NCBI GenBank assembly: GCA_050183765.1
Contig: JBFXAZ010000026.1
Span: 1-53,796, forward strand
DNA: 53,796 nucleotides
Origin: JAFAZJ01 sp050183765
Lineage (GTDB): Bacteria; Pseudomonadota; Alphaproteobacteria; Reyranellales; Reyranellaceae
Reading direction: 5' to 3'
Every line of letters starts with the position of its first letter. Position 1 is the first letter of the stretch. Positions 33,259 to 42,190 of the stretch are shown here, in pieces. The notes under the pieces are model-generated. The model was not told the origin of the DNA, made no database searches, and saw only the letters and a list, made by a program, of their open reading frames with translations. The position numbers were made by a program, and so were the translations under genes.

Positions 33259-33902
33259 GCCGGCTCCGCATCGAACTGCTTTGCCGGCTGCGCCAGGTCG
33301 AAAGCCGGCAGCCTGAGGCAGGTGGCGTTGATGCGCGCGATGGTCGGGTATTTCGACATGTCGACGCCGTAGCGGCCGGCGTTGAAGACCTGCGGGATCA
33401 GGCAGAGATCGGCCATCGTCGGCGCGTCGCCATGGCTGAACGCGCCGGTCGCGGGGTCGTTGGCGATCGATGCTTCGTAGGCCTCGAAACCGACCTCGAT
33501 CCAGTGGCGCGCCCAGGCGAAGGCGCCGGCGTCGTCCTGCCCGTAGTGCTGCCGCACGTAGCCCATCACCCGCAGGTTCTGCACCGGATGGATCTCGCAG
33601 GCCGGTATCAGCGCCAGCGAGCGCACGCGCGCCCGGCCGACCGGGTCCTTCGGCAGCAACGGCGGGTTGGGATGCGTCTCCTCGAGATACTCGAGGATCG
33701 CCAGCGACTGGGTGAGGATCTCGCCCGAATGGAGCTTCAGCGCCGGCAGCAGCTTCTGGGGATTGAGCGCAGCGAAATCGGCCGCCAGATGCTCGCCCTT
33801 GCGCAGGTGCTTCGATTCGTGCTCGACGGCGATGCCCTTGAGATTGAGCGCGATGCGCACGCGATAGGCGGCCGACGAGCGATAGTAGCCGTAGAGCTTC
33901 AT
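33255..33902 (-). CDS. maiA: Maleylacetoacetate isomerase (zeta-class GST)
   Basis: A 215-residue glutathione S-transferase-fold enzyme that isomerises 4-maleylacetoacetate to 4-fumarylacetoacetate using glutathione. The zeta-class motif is near the N-terminus (YYRSSAAYRVRIALNLKG, in place of the usual SSCSWRVR), followed by NPQKLLPAL and QSLAILEYLEETHP. It is the last gene of the tyrosine pathway, overlapping the fahA stop by 4 nt (ATGA). In the motif the usual Cys is Ala; maleylacetoacetate isomerases can tolerate this, though activity could be lower. Confidence 0.93.
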   Translation of the reverse strand: MKLYGYYRSSAAYRVRIALNLKGIAVEHESKHLRKGEHLAADFAALNPQKLLPALKLHSGEILTQSLAILEYLEETHPNPPLLPKDPVGRARVRSLALIPACEIHPVQNLRVMGYVRQHYGQDDAGAFAWARHWIEVGFEAYEASIANDPATGAFSHGDAPTMADLCLIPQVFNAGRYGVDMSKYPTIARINATCLRLPAFDLAQPAKQFDAEPA

Positions 33903-34891
33903 GCCGGCCCCCCGTAGCGCACGACCGTCTGGTCGATGGCGCCGAAGATCGAGCGGCCCTCGGCGTCGAGCATCTCGATGCGGATGCGATCGCCGAACTT
34001 CATGAACGGCGTCACCGGCTTGCCGCCATCGAGCGTCTCGCGCACGCGCCGCTCGGCGATGCAGGAGCAGCCGACCGAGGCGTCGCGGTTGGCCACGGTT
34101 CCCGAGCCGACGACGGTGCCGGCCTCGAGGTGCCGCGTCTTGGCCGCATGGGCGATGAGCTGGCCGAAATCGAAGGTGAGGTCGGTGGCCGCGTTGGGCT
34201 TGCCGAAGAGCTCGCCGTTGTAGGTCGACAGCATCGGCAGGTTCAGCCGCGCGCCGTCCCACGCCGCGCCCAGCTCGTCCGGCGTCACCGCCACCGGCGC
34301 GAAGGCCGTGGCCGGCTTGCCGTGGAAGAAGCCGAAGCCCTTGTTGAGCTCGCCCGGGATCAGGTTGCGCAGCGACACGTCGTTGAGGATGGTCACCAGC
34401 TTGATGTGCCGGCGCGCCTGCTGCGGCGTGACGCCCATCGGCACGTCGTCGACGATCACGCCGATCTCGCTCTCGAAGTCGATGCCCCAGGCCTCGTCGC
34501 CCATCTCGATGTCGTCGCGCGGACCGATGAAGCCGTCGGAACCACCCTGGTACATCAGCGGATCGGTCCAGAAGCTGGGCGGCATCTCCACCCCGCGCGC
34601 CTTGCGCACCAGCTCGACATGCACGACGTAGGCCGAGCCGTCGGCCCATTGATAGGCACGCGGCAATGGCGCGGCGGCCTTTGCCGGATCGAAGACGAAG
34701 CTGCCCTCGGTCTTGCCCGCCTCGAGATCGGCCGCGAGCTTGCGCAGCAACGGCTCGGCGCGCGCCCAATCATCCAGCGCGCGCTGCAATGTCGGCGCGA
34801 TGTCGCTCGCCCGCACCGCGCGCGAGAGGTCTCGACTGACCACCACCAGCGTGCCGTCCCGGCCGCCTTCCTTGAGCGTTCCCAGTTTCAT
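33899..34891 (-). CDS. fahA: Fumarylacetoacetate hydrolase family protein
   Basis: A 330-residue hydrolase that splits fumarylacetoacetate into fumarate and acetoacetate. The C-terminal FAH domain shows FESEIGVIVDDVP (metal-binding Glu), FFHGKPATAF, GSGTVANRD and FGDRIRIEMLDAEG. It is of the bacterial short type. The gene is preceded by hmgA (70 bp away, with a degenerate repeat in the gap) and followed by maiA with an ATGA overlap, an order that supports this exact function over other FAH-family hydrolases. Confidence 0.95.
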   Translation of the reverse strand: MKLGTLKEGGRDGTLVVVSRDLSRAVRASDIAPTLQRALDDWARAEPLLRKLAADLEAGKTEGSFVFDPAKAAAPLPRAYQWADGSAYVVHVELVRKARGVEMPPSFWTDPLMYQGGSDGFIGPRDDIEMGDEAWGIDFESEIGVIVDDVPMGVTPQQARRHIKLVTILNDVSLRNLIPGELNKGFGFFHGKPATAFAPVAVTPDELGAAWDGARLNLPMLSTYNGELFGKPNAATDLTFDFGQLIAHAAKTRHLEAGTVVGSGTVANRDASVGCSCIAERRVRETLDGGKPVTPFMKFGDRIRIEMLDAEGRSIFGAIDQTVVRYGGPA

Positions 34892-34930
34892 TGTTTGTCT
34901 TCCGTCGTTGCTGGCGTGGGACTGCCATTC

Positions 34931-34962
34931 CGAGCGCTGCGAGGAATATGACAGGAGCGGCC
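34931..34962. repeat. Degenerate REP-like sequence between hmgA and fahA
   Basis: CATTCCGAGCGCTGCGAGGAATATGAC is an imperfect inverted repeat (ATTCCgagcgctgcgaGGAAT) and a diverged copy of the ATCCCGAGCGnAGCGAGGGAT repeats at 8151 and 36131. It lies in the operon gap just after the hmgA stop codon. Confidence 0.55.
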
Positions 34963-36110
34963 TATTCCGCCGCCTGCTTGGTCTGCGGCGGCCGCCAGGA
35001 ATGCACGTAGCCCTCGAACTCCACGCCGGCCGGCATCCCGGCGATGTCCAGCGCGTCGCGGGTGTCGAGCATGACGGCGACCTCGTCCGTCTCTGTCCTG
35101 CCGCCCTTGGTCGCGGCGTGGAAAGCCTTGGGATGCGGGCCGTGCGTGAAGCCGCTGGGATGCACGGTCATCATGCCGGGATGGATGTTGTCGCGGCTGA
35201 AGAAGCTGCCCTTGTGATAGAACAGCACTTCCTCGAAATCGTCGTTGTTGTGGAAGAACGGCAGGCGCAGCGCCTCCGGATCGCTCTCCAGCGGCCGCGG
35301 CACGAAGGTGCAGACGACGAAGCGGCCGCTGAGGAACGTCGTATGCACCGACGGCGGCAGGTGCGCGCGATGGCTCATGATCGGGCGGATGTCGCGCCAG
35401 TTCACCCGCACGACCGACAGGTCGCCGTGCCATCCGGTCGTGTCGAGCGGGTTGAACGGATAGGTGATGGTCGAGAGCTGGTCGCGCCGCTTGACCGCGA
35501 CGCGCCAGCGCTTCTCGCCCTGCTGTGCCTTGAAGGCGTCGTCGAGCGACGGCGTGTCGAGGATCGCCGGATCGAAGATCGCGTGGCGGCCGGCGATGCC
35601 CTTGTCGGGCAGCGTGTAGTGGTCGTTGGTGGCCTCGATCATCAGCACCATGGTCGACGCCGTGGGCTCCAACCGCCACATCGTGCCGCGCGGGATCACG
35701 ATGTAGTCGCCGTCGCGATATTCCATGTGGCCGTAGTCGCAGAACAGGTGGCCGGCGCCCTCGTGGATGAACAGCAGGTCGTCGCCGTCGCTGTTGCGGG
35801 CGAGCTCGGGCTGCGGCGCATCGAGCCGCCAGATGCGCATATGCACAGCCCCGTTCTTCAGCACGTCCTGCGCCGCCCACGGGCTGCCCTGCGCCTTCAC
35901 CAGCTTGTTGAGGTCGAAGGCGCGCGGGCGGATCGGTCCTTCGAAGTCGATCCAGTCGGTCGGCTTGTGCGGATGATGGAACTGCGCCGAGGGGCCGAAG
36001 AAGCCCTCCTTGCTGATCTCGCGCTCGTAGGTGTCCGCCGGCAGCCGCACATGCGCCTGGCGCGAGGCCACGCCCTCGACGCGCGAGACGGGAATCCAGT
36101 TCCTGGCCAT
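34962..36110 (-). CDS. hmgA: Homogentisate 1,2-dioxygenase (short bacterial form)
   Basis: A 382-residue iron dioxygenase, about 50-60 residues shorter than the classic enzyme, that opens the homogentisate ring to maleylacetoacetate. Cupin-type core: FIHEGAGHLFCDYGHMEYRDGDYIVIPRGTMWRLEP, and the metal and active-site segment FHNNDDFEEVLFYHKGSFFSRDNIHPGMMTVHPSGFTHGPHP with the conserved His and Glu. ATG 36110 has GGGAGG upstream. The neighbours hppD, fahA and maiA complete the pathway. The reduced length is common among alphaproteobacterial members. Confidence 0.94.
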   Translation of the reverse strand: MARNWIPVSRVEGVASRQAHVRLPADTYEREISKEGFFGPSAQFHHPHKPTDWIDFEGPIRPRAFDLNKLVKAQGSPWAAQDVLKNGAVHMRIWRLDAPQPELARNSDGDDLLFIHEGAGHLFCDYGHMEYRDGDYIVIPRGTMWRLEPTASTMVLMIEATNDHYTLPDKGIAGRHAIFDPAILDTPSLDDAFKAQQGEKRWRVAVKRRDQLSTITYPFNPLDTTGWHGDLSVVRVNWRDIRPIMSHRAHLPPSVHTTFLSGRFVVCTFVPRPLESDPEALRLPFFHNNDDFEEVLFYHKGSFFSRDNIHPGMMTVHPSGFTHGPHPKAFHAATKGGRTETDEVAVMLDTRDALDIAGMPAGVEFEGYVHSWRPPQTKQAAE

Positions 36111-36130
36111 CGTGTCCTCCCTACATTGAC

Positions 36131-36196
36131 TGTTATCCCGAGCGCAGCGAGGGATCCAGGAAAGCTGCTAGATCCCTCGCCGCGCTCGGGATGACA
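36131..36196. repeat. REP-like long palindrome between hppD and hmgA
   Basis: 26-bp arms, TGTTATCCCGAGCGCAGCGA... and its near-exact complement ...CGCGCTCGGGATGACA, pair across a 14-nt loop with two or three mismatches. In RNA this is a very stable hairpin inside the tyrosine operon, so it may lower read-through from hppD into hmgA or protect the hppD message from 3' decay. It belongs to the same class as 8151-8181. Confidence 0.8.
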
Positions 36197-36204
36197 GAAA
36201 AGGT

Positions 36205-37284
36205 TTACGCCTTCAGCACGCCACGCCGGATCTGGTCGAGCTCGATCGACTCGAACAGCGCGCGGAAATTGCCCTCGCCGAATCCCTCGTCACCCTTGCG
36301 CTGGATGATCTCGAAGAAGATCGGCCCGATCACGGTGTTGGTGAAGATCTGCAGCAGGCGGCCGCCGCCCTCTGTGGGCGCGCCGTCGATCAGGATGCGG
36401 TTGCGCTTCAGCCGCTCGAGGTCCTCGCCATGACCCGGCAGGCGGCGGTCGATGCCCTCGTAGTAGGTCTCGACCGTGTCCTGGAACGGCGTGCCCATGG
36501 CGCGCAGCGCCTCGACCGTGGCGTAGATGTCGTCGGTGCCCAGCGCGACGTGCTGGATGCCCTCGCCGCGATAGGCGTTGAGATACTCGGCGATCTGCGA
36601 CTTGTCGTCGGAACTCTCGTTGATCGGGATGCGGATCTTGCCGCACGGGCTGGTCATCGCCTTCGACTTCAGGCCGGTGAGCTTGCCCTCGATGTCGAAG
36701 TACTTGATCTCGCGGAAATTGAAGAGGCGCTCGTAGAACTCCGCCCACTCCGCCATGCGGCCGCGATGCACGTTGTGGGTCAGATGGTCGATATAGGTCA
36801 GGCCCACGCCGCGCGGCCTGGGGTCGACACCGGGCAGGTACTCGAAATCGACGTCGTAGATCGTGCCCCTGGGCCCGTATCGGTCGACCAGGTAGATCAG
36901 GCTGTCGCCGATGCCCTTGATCGCCGGGATGTTGAGCTCCATCGGCCCGATGCGGCTCTCGACGGCCCAGGCGCCCAGCGACAGCGCGCGCTTGTAGGCC
37001 TGCGCCGCGTTGCGCACGCGGAAGGCGATCGCGCAGATGCTGGGCCCGTGCACGCGCGCGAAGCCCTGGGCGAAGCTCGACGGCTCGGCGTTGACGATGA
37101 AGTTCACGTCGCCCTGGCGATAGAGGGTGACGTCCTTGGAGCGGTGCTTCGCCACCGCGGTGAAGCCCATCGACTCGAAGAGCCGGCCGAGCTCCGCCGG
37201 ATCGGGCGCCGTGTATTCGATGAACTCGAAGCCGTCGGTGCCCATCGGGTTCACCGTATCGACCTCGGGCTGGATGCTCGCCAT
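36205..37284 (-). CDS. hppD: 4-hydroxyphenylpyruvate dioxygenase
   Basis: A 359-residue Fe(II) VOC-fold enzyme that converts 4-hydroxyphenylpyruvate to homogentisate. Two tandem VOC modules; the C-terminal one carries the iron triad His167 (TYIDHLTHNV), His245 (GIQHVALGTDD) and Glu325 (IFFEIIQRKG), and the DEGFGEGNFRALFESIE end matches the family. ATG 37284 follows GGAGGTCTCCC; a longer start at 37323 would run into the operator and is rejected. It is the first gene of the hppD-hmgA-fahA-maiA unit, divergent from a MarR regulator with an operator between them. Confidence 0.96.
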   Translation of the reverse strand: MASIQPEVDTVNPMGTDGFEFIEYTAPDPAELGRLFESMGFTAVAKHRSKDVTLYRQGDVNFIVNAEPSSFAQGFARVHGPSICAIAFRVRNAAQAYKRALSLGAWAVESRIGPMELNIPAIKGIGDSLIYLVDRYGPRGTIYDVDFEYLPGVDPRPRGVGLTYIDHLTHNVHRGRMAEWAEFYERLFNFREIKYFDIEGKLTGLKSKAMTSPCGKIRIPINESSDDKSQIAEYLNAYRGEGIQHVALGTDDIYATVEALRAMGTPFQDTVETYYEGIDRRLPGHGEDLERLKRNRILIDGAPTEGGGRLLQIFTNTVIGPIFFEIIQRKGDEGFGEGNFRALFESIELDQIRRGVLKA

Positions 37285-37312
37285 GGGAGACCTCCATTGA
37301 CGGGTCAGTTTA

Positions 37313-37334
37313 ATTGGTTTCAAATGAAACTAAT
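37313..37334. promoter_or_regulatory. Operator palindrome between hppD and marR-family gene
   Basis: ATTGGTTTCA-aa-TGAAACTAAT: 10-bp arms matching at 9 of 10 positions around a 2-bp centre, in an A+T-rich patch within the GC-rich divergent gap. Size and symmetry fit a MarR dimer site. It lies 29 bp before the hppD start and 48 bp before the regulator start, so one bound dimer could control both promoters. Confidence 0.75.
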
Positions 37335-37381
37335 ACCGTCCTCCGGCGCTGGCAACCCCCGCCTCCACCCAGACCATCCAC

Positions 37382-37846
37382 ATGCCCGACAGACCCGGCC
37401 TGCGGCTCGAACGCTTCCTGCCTTATCGCCTGTCGATCCTCAGCCAGACCACCAGCGCCGACCTGCATCGCCGCTATTTCGGCCCCTCCCACCTGACCAT
37501 CCCGCAATGGCGGGTGATCGCCGCGCTGGGCCGCTTCGCGCCGCTGTCAGCCTCCGACATCTGCCAACGCACGGTGATGGACAAGGTCACGGTCAGCCGC
37601 GCGGTTGCCAGCCTGCGCCGCCGCCGGCTGGTCGAGCAGGCCACCGATGGCGCCGACCGCCGCCGCTCGCAGCTTCGGCTCACCCAGCCGGGCCGGGCCA
37701 TGCACGACCTCATCGTGCCCCTGGCGCTGGGCTACGAGGCCGAATTGCTGGCCCAGTTGTCGCCGGCCGAGCGTGCGGCGCTCGACGGCCTGCTGGACCG
37801 GCTGCTGGAGGCGGCACGGGCCCTGTCGGCACGGCCGAGCCCCTAG
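37382..37846 (+). CDS. MarR-family transcriptional regulator
   Basis: A 154-residue winged-helix regulator. The HTH runs HLTIPQWRVIAALGRFAPLSASDICQRTVMDKVTVSRAVASLRRRRLVEQ, and the wing has DGADRRRSQLRLTQPG (conserved D-xx-DRR). Flanking helices form the dimer interface. It is divergent from hppD, with an inverted repeat in the gap, so the simplest model is repression (and self-repression) of the tyrosine pathway, lifted by an aromatic acid such as homogentisate or hydroxyphenylpyruvate. That ligand is an inference. Confidence 0.93.
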   Translation: MPDRPGLRLERFLPYRLSILSQTTSADLHRRYFGPSHLTIPQWRVIAALGRFAPLSASDICQRTVMDKVTVSRAVASLRRRRLVEQATDGADRRRSQLRLTQPGRAMHDLIVPLALGYEAELLAQLSPAERAALDGLLDRLLEAARALSARPSP

Positions 37847-37920
37847 ATATACGGTATGAGGGGATATATAAGACTATCGCTTGCGCTTCCGAAAGCGCCA
37901 GAAAAACAAAGAGATCGCCC
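37847..37920 (+). promoter_or_regulatory. A+T-rich leader upstream of aroQ
   Basis: After the marR stop there is an A+T-rich stretch (GATATATAAGACTAT, 37864-37878) and then a 6-bp hairpin GCGCTT-ccga-AAGCGC (37882-37897). The first is a likely -10 region for the aroQ-accB-accC-aat genes; no clear -35 was found. The hairpin is too close to the start to be a terminator for marR alone. Confidence 0.4.
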
Positions 37921-38358
37921 GTGTCACCCGTGCTGGTCCTCAACGGTCCCAACCTCAACATGCTGGGCAAGCGCCAGCCCGAGATCTACGGCCGCGAGAC
38001 CCTGGCCGACATCGAAGCCGCCTGCCGCGCCGAGGCCAAGGGGCTGGACCTGACGCTGGATTTCTTCCAGAGCAATCACGAGGGCGCCCTCGTCGAGCGC
38101 ATCCAGCAGGCGCGCGAGGCCAACAGCGGCATCATCATCAATGCGGGGGCCTATACCCATACCTCGGTGGCCCTGCTCGACGCGCTCAACGCCGCCGAAA
38201 AGCCCGTGATCGAGGTCCATCTCTCGAATATCTACAAGCGGGAAGAGTTCCGGCATCATTCCTATATCAGCCCGGTGGCCGTGGGCGTGATCTGCGGCTT
38301 CGGCAGCCAGGGCTATCTGCTGGCGCTGCGGGCCATGACCCGCCTCGTCGCGCGCTGA
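37921..38358 (+). CDS. aroQ: 3-dehydroquinate dehydratase, type II
   Basis: A 145-residue enzyme, the normal size, that forms dodecamers and makes 3-dehydroshikimate in the shikimate pathway. Signature PVLVLNGPNLNMLGKRQPEIYG holds the catalytic Tyr23; FFQSNHEGALVERIQQA and INAGAYTHTSVALLDAL (substrate loop) follow, and EVHLSNIYKREEFRHHSYIS carries the catalytic His. GTG 37921 gives the standard N-terminus. accB starts 25 bp downstream; the aroQ-accB-accC order is common in proteobacteria. Confidence 0.96.
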   Translation: MSPVLVLNGPNLNMLGKRQPEIYGRETLADIEAACRAEAKGLDLTLDFFQSNHEGALVERIQQAREANSGIIINAGAYTHTSVALLDALNAAEKPVIEVHLSNIYKREEFRHHSYISPVAVGVICGFGSQGYLLALRAMTRLVAR

Positions 38359-38383
38359 CCCCTCACCAAAAACGGACCAGACC

Positions 38384-38851
38384 ATGTCGAGACCCGATGA
38401 AGACCTCGCGCTGATCCGCAAGCTGGCCGAGCTGCTCAACGACAGCGGGCTGGGCGAGCTCGAGTACGAATCCAACGGCCGTCGCGTGCGCCTGGCCAAG
38501 CAGGCGCCGGCCGCAGCGGCCGCGCCGATCTTCGTCGGCGGCGCCATGGCCGCCGCCGCCCCGGCCGCAGCGGGCGGCCCGCAGGCCGCCACGCCCGCGC
38601 TCGACGACGCCAGCAACCCCGGCGCCGTGAAGTCGCCGATGGTCGGCACCGCCTACCTCTCGCCCGAGCCGGGCAAGCCCGCCTTCGTGGCCGTCGGCGA
38701 CAAGGTCGCGGCCGGTCAGACCCTGCTGATCATCGAGGCGATGAAGACCTTCAACCCGATCAAGGCGCCCAAGGCGGGCACCGTGTCGAGAATCATCATC
38801 GACAACGCCCAGCCGGTGGAGTTCGGCCAGGTCCTGATGATCGTGGATTGA
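38384..38851 (+). CDS. accB: Acetyl-CoA carboxylase biotin carboxyl carrier protein
   Basis: A 155-residue carrier subunit. The N-terminal helices (LALIRKLAELLNDSGLGELEYESNGRRVRLAKQ) are followed by an Ala/Pro-rich flexible linker (41-78) and the biotinyl domain; biotin attaches to Lys121 in EAMKTFN. The 'thumb' segment AYLSPEPGKPAF is present. Gene order accB-accC with a 4-bp gap means joint translation. It supplies malonyl-CoA for fatty acid synthesis with AccC and the AccA/AccD pair, which are not in the window. Confidence 0.97.
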   Translation: MSRPDEDLALIRKLAELLNDSGLGELEYESNGRRVRLAKQAPAAAAAPIFVGGAMAAAAPAAAGGPQAATPALDDASNPGAVKSPMVGTAYLSPEPGKPAFVAVGDKVAAGQTLLIIEAMKTFNPIKAPKAGTVSRIIIDNAQPVEFGQVLMIVD

Positions 38852-38855
38852 GGCG

Positions 38856-40199
<1,344 letters not shown>

Positions 40200-40257
40200 G
40201 CGGTCGCGGGCGACTTCGTCCGTTGCGCAAACCCTGTCGGCGCGCGACGCTGGGGAC

Positions 40258-40911
40258 ATGAACGATTTCACCCCGGATCTCCTGCTGCGTGCCTATTGCG
40301 CCGGGATCTTTCCGATGGGCGAGACGCGCGGCGACCCGACGCTGTACTGGGTCGATCCCGAGAAGCGCGCGATCATCGCGCTCGACCAGTTCCACCTGCC
40401 GCGCCGGCTGGCGCGTACCGTGCGCAACGGGCCTTTCGAGGTCAGCTGCGATCGCGATTTCGAGGGCGTGATGCGCGCCTGCGCCGCACCGCGGCGCTAT
40501 CAGAACGAGAGCTGGATCAACCAGCCGATCATCGAGCTCTACACCGGCCTGTTCCGCCGCGGCTTCGCCCATTCGATCGAATGCCGCGTCGAGGGCGAGC
40601 TGGTCGGCGGCCTCTATGGCGTGTCGATCAACGGCGCCTTCTTCGGCGAGAGCATGTTCAGCCGCGTGCGCGACGCCAGCAAGGTGGCGCTGGTCCATCT
40701 CGTGGCGCGACTGATCAAGGGCGGCTTCAGCCTGCTCGACTGCCAGTTCATGACCGAGCATCTGCGCCAGTTCGGCACGACGGAGATCAGCCGCGCCGAG
40801 TATCGCGCGCGCCTGGAGCGCGCGATCGCCGCGCGCGCGCATTTCTACTTGGAGCTGGGCGGCGCCGAGGCCTGCGGGATCGTCACGCAGGCGAGGACCC
40901 ACACGTCGTAG
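40258..40911 (+). CDS. aat: Leucyl/phenylalanyl-tRNA-protein transferase
   Basis: A 217-residue enzyme that adds Leu or Phe from tRNA to proteins starting with Lys or Arg, creating N-degrons read by ClpS/ClpAP (both encoded at 48371-51095). Motifs are YCAGIFPMGE, WVDPEKRAIIALDQFHLPRRLART, ESWINQPIIELYTGLFRRGFAHSIECR and GGLYGVSINGAFFGESMFSR. The C-terminal 22 codons overlap the convergent DUF2155 gene (40845-40911). Confidence 0.95.
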   Translation: MNDFTPDLLLRAYCAGIFPMGETRGDPTLYWVDPEKRAIIALDQFHLPRRLARTVRNGPFEVSCDRDFEGVMRACAAPRRYQNESWINQPIIELYTGLFRRGFAHSIECRVEGELVGGLYGVSINGAFFGESMFSRVRDASKVALVHLVARLIKGGFSLLDCQFMTEHLRQFGTTEISRAEYRARLERAIAARAHFYLELGGAEACGIVTQARTHTS

Positions 40912-41390
40912 ACCGAGCTGTCGAGCGCCGACAGCGCCGGCGACGAGGCGAACATCCAGCCGGAGAACAGCTTCTCCGCCGCCTGCGCCGGCTTGTTGTC
41001 GGTGATGGTGAGGAACGCCACGGAATCGGGCGTCGCCTCCGGCGTGTTGACGAGGCACTCGGCGGCATCGATGCGCAGAGTGCCGAAGCGCACCGAATCG
41101 CCGACGGCGACCACGATCTCGCGCGTGCGCGTCGTGACCTTGTCGAGCGCCTGCAGCCTGACGGCGCGACGCTGGCCGTCGGGCGCATCCGGCGAACGCT
41201 GCAGCGGTTTGAAGTCGTCGATCGGCGGCAGCGCGATCGGCGGGCCGGGCTTGGGCGTCGGCAGATAGTCGGGCGGACGTGGCGGCGGTGACGGCGATGG
41301 CTCGAAGGGCTGCGGCGTCGTCTGCGCCGCGGCCTGTGCGCCCAGCGCCATCGCGCCCGCCACCACGGCGGCGCGCCACGTCATGATCAT
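40845..41390 (-). CDS. DUF2155 exported protein
   Basis: A 181-residue secreted protein. Its signal peptide is WRAAVVAGAMALGAQAAA, followed by a Pro-rich linker (25-65) and a DUF2155 domain: RAVRLQALDKVTTRTREIVVAVGDSVRFGTLRIDAAECL, FSGWMFASSPALSALDSSVYDVWVLAC. It is an alphaproteobacterial family of unknown function, regularly found next to aat and NDUFA12. Starts overlap: ATGATCATG offers two ATGs, and the first overlaps the stop of the 79-aa gene (ATGA). The 3' end overlaps aat by 67 bp on the opposite strand. Confidence 0.9.
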   Translation of the reverse strand: MIMTWRAAVVAGAMALGAQAAAQTTPQPFEPSPSPPPRPPDYLPTPKPGPPIALPPIDDFKPLQRSPDAPDGQRRAVRLQALDKVTTRTREIVVAVGDSVRFGTLRIDAAECLVNTPEATPDSVAFLTITDNKPAQAAEKLFSGWMFASSPALSALDSSVYDVWVLACVTIPQASAPPSSK

Positions 41391-41626
41391 TCGTCGCGCT
41401 TGGCGGGCGGCGCGTCGGCGGCGGCCGCCTCGACGAGGTCGTGGAACACGGCGCGGATCTGCTCCGGATCGCAGCCCATCAGCACGCCGTCCTCGACCGC
41501 ATCGGCGATCATGGCGCGGATCTCCTCAAGATTCTCGTTGAGCACCTTGATCTTCTCGAGGCACGACACCGGCTTGCCGTCGACCTGCCGCCAGCGCGGC
41601 GCGAAGGAGGACTGGTCGGCGCTCAC
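41387..41626 (-). CDS. Hypothetical protein, 79 aa
   Basis: A 79-residue soluble, mostly helical protein: SCLEKIKVLNENLEEIRAMIADAVEDGVLMGCDPEQIRAVFHDLVEAA. The heptad-like spacing suggests a short coiled coil. GTG start overlaps the mlaD stop (GTGA) and its stop overlaps the DUF2155 start (ATGA), so it sits tightly in the NDUFA12-mlaD-79aa-DUF2155 unit. This tight coupling supports a real gene. Function not recognised. Confidence 0.8.
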   Translation of the reverse strand: MSADQSSFAPRWRQVDGKPVSCLEKIKVLNENLEEIRAMIADAVEDGVLMGCDPEQIRAVFHDLVEAAAADAPPAKRDE

Positions 41627-42120
41627 TGCTTGCCTCCAGGCGACGGCGCGGGGCCGGGAGCCGGCGGTGGCGGCGGCGAGGAGCCGACCCCGCCGAAGAT
41701 CAGCCGCGCGATCAGATCGGCGAGCAGGATCGAGCCCTGGGTCTTGCTGATACGGCTGCCATCGGCGAGGAACTGGTTGCTGCCGCCGGGCTCGAGCAGG
41801 ATCACCATGCCGCCGAGCAGCGATTCGCTGACGATGCGCGCGAAGGTGTCGGCCGGCAGCTTCACGTCGCGGCGGATCGACATGCGCACGACGGCGTTGA
41901 AGTCCTTGTCGAGCTCGAGGGTGGTCACCGTGCCGACCTTGATGCCCGACAGCGTCACGTCGGAACCGCGCTTGAGCCCGTCGGCTCGATCGAACCGCGC
42001 CACGATCTCGTAGCCGCGCGGCGTCGAGGCATCGGTGGCGGTGAAGGCGTAGATGACGAAGAGGCCGGCGACACCCAGCACCAGGGCGCCGATGATCGTC
42101 TCCACGATGTTGCGTCCCAA
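41623..42120 (-). CDS. mlaD: MlaD-type MCE-domain lipid transport protein
   Basis: A 165-residue inner-membrane-anchored protein. The single helix (IIGALVLGVAGLFVIYAF) is followed by one MCE domain (YEIVARFDRADGLKRGSDVTLSGIKVGTVTTLELD ... RIVSESLLGGMVILLEPGG) and a Pro-rich tail. MlaD is the periplasmic part of the MlaFEDB phospholipid transporter. The start is TTG at 42120, with GGAGG six bases upstream, and gives the standard N-terminus GRNIVET. MlaF, MlaE and MlaB are not adjacent, so this copy is detached from its transporter genes, as is usual in this alphaproteobacterial gene group. Confidence 0.9.
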   Translation of the reverse strand: MGRNIVETIIGALVLGVAGLFVIYAFTATDASTPRGYEIVARFDRADGLKRGSDVTLSGIKVGTVTTLELDKDFNAVVRMSIRRDVKLPADTFARIVSESLLGGMVILLEPGGSNQFLADGSRISKTQGSILLADLIARLIFGGVGSSPPPPPAPGPAPSPGGKQ

Positions 42121-42190
42121 CCCAGCCTCCGAACCGCTCAGATCACGTCACTATACAATCATGGCCGCACAAGGACGAAACGCGGGCGGC

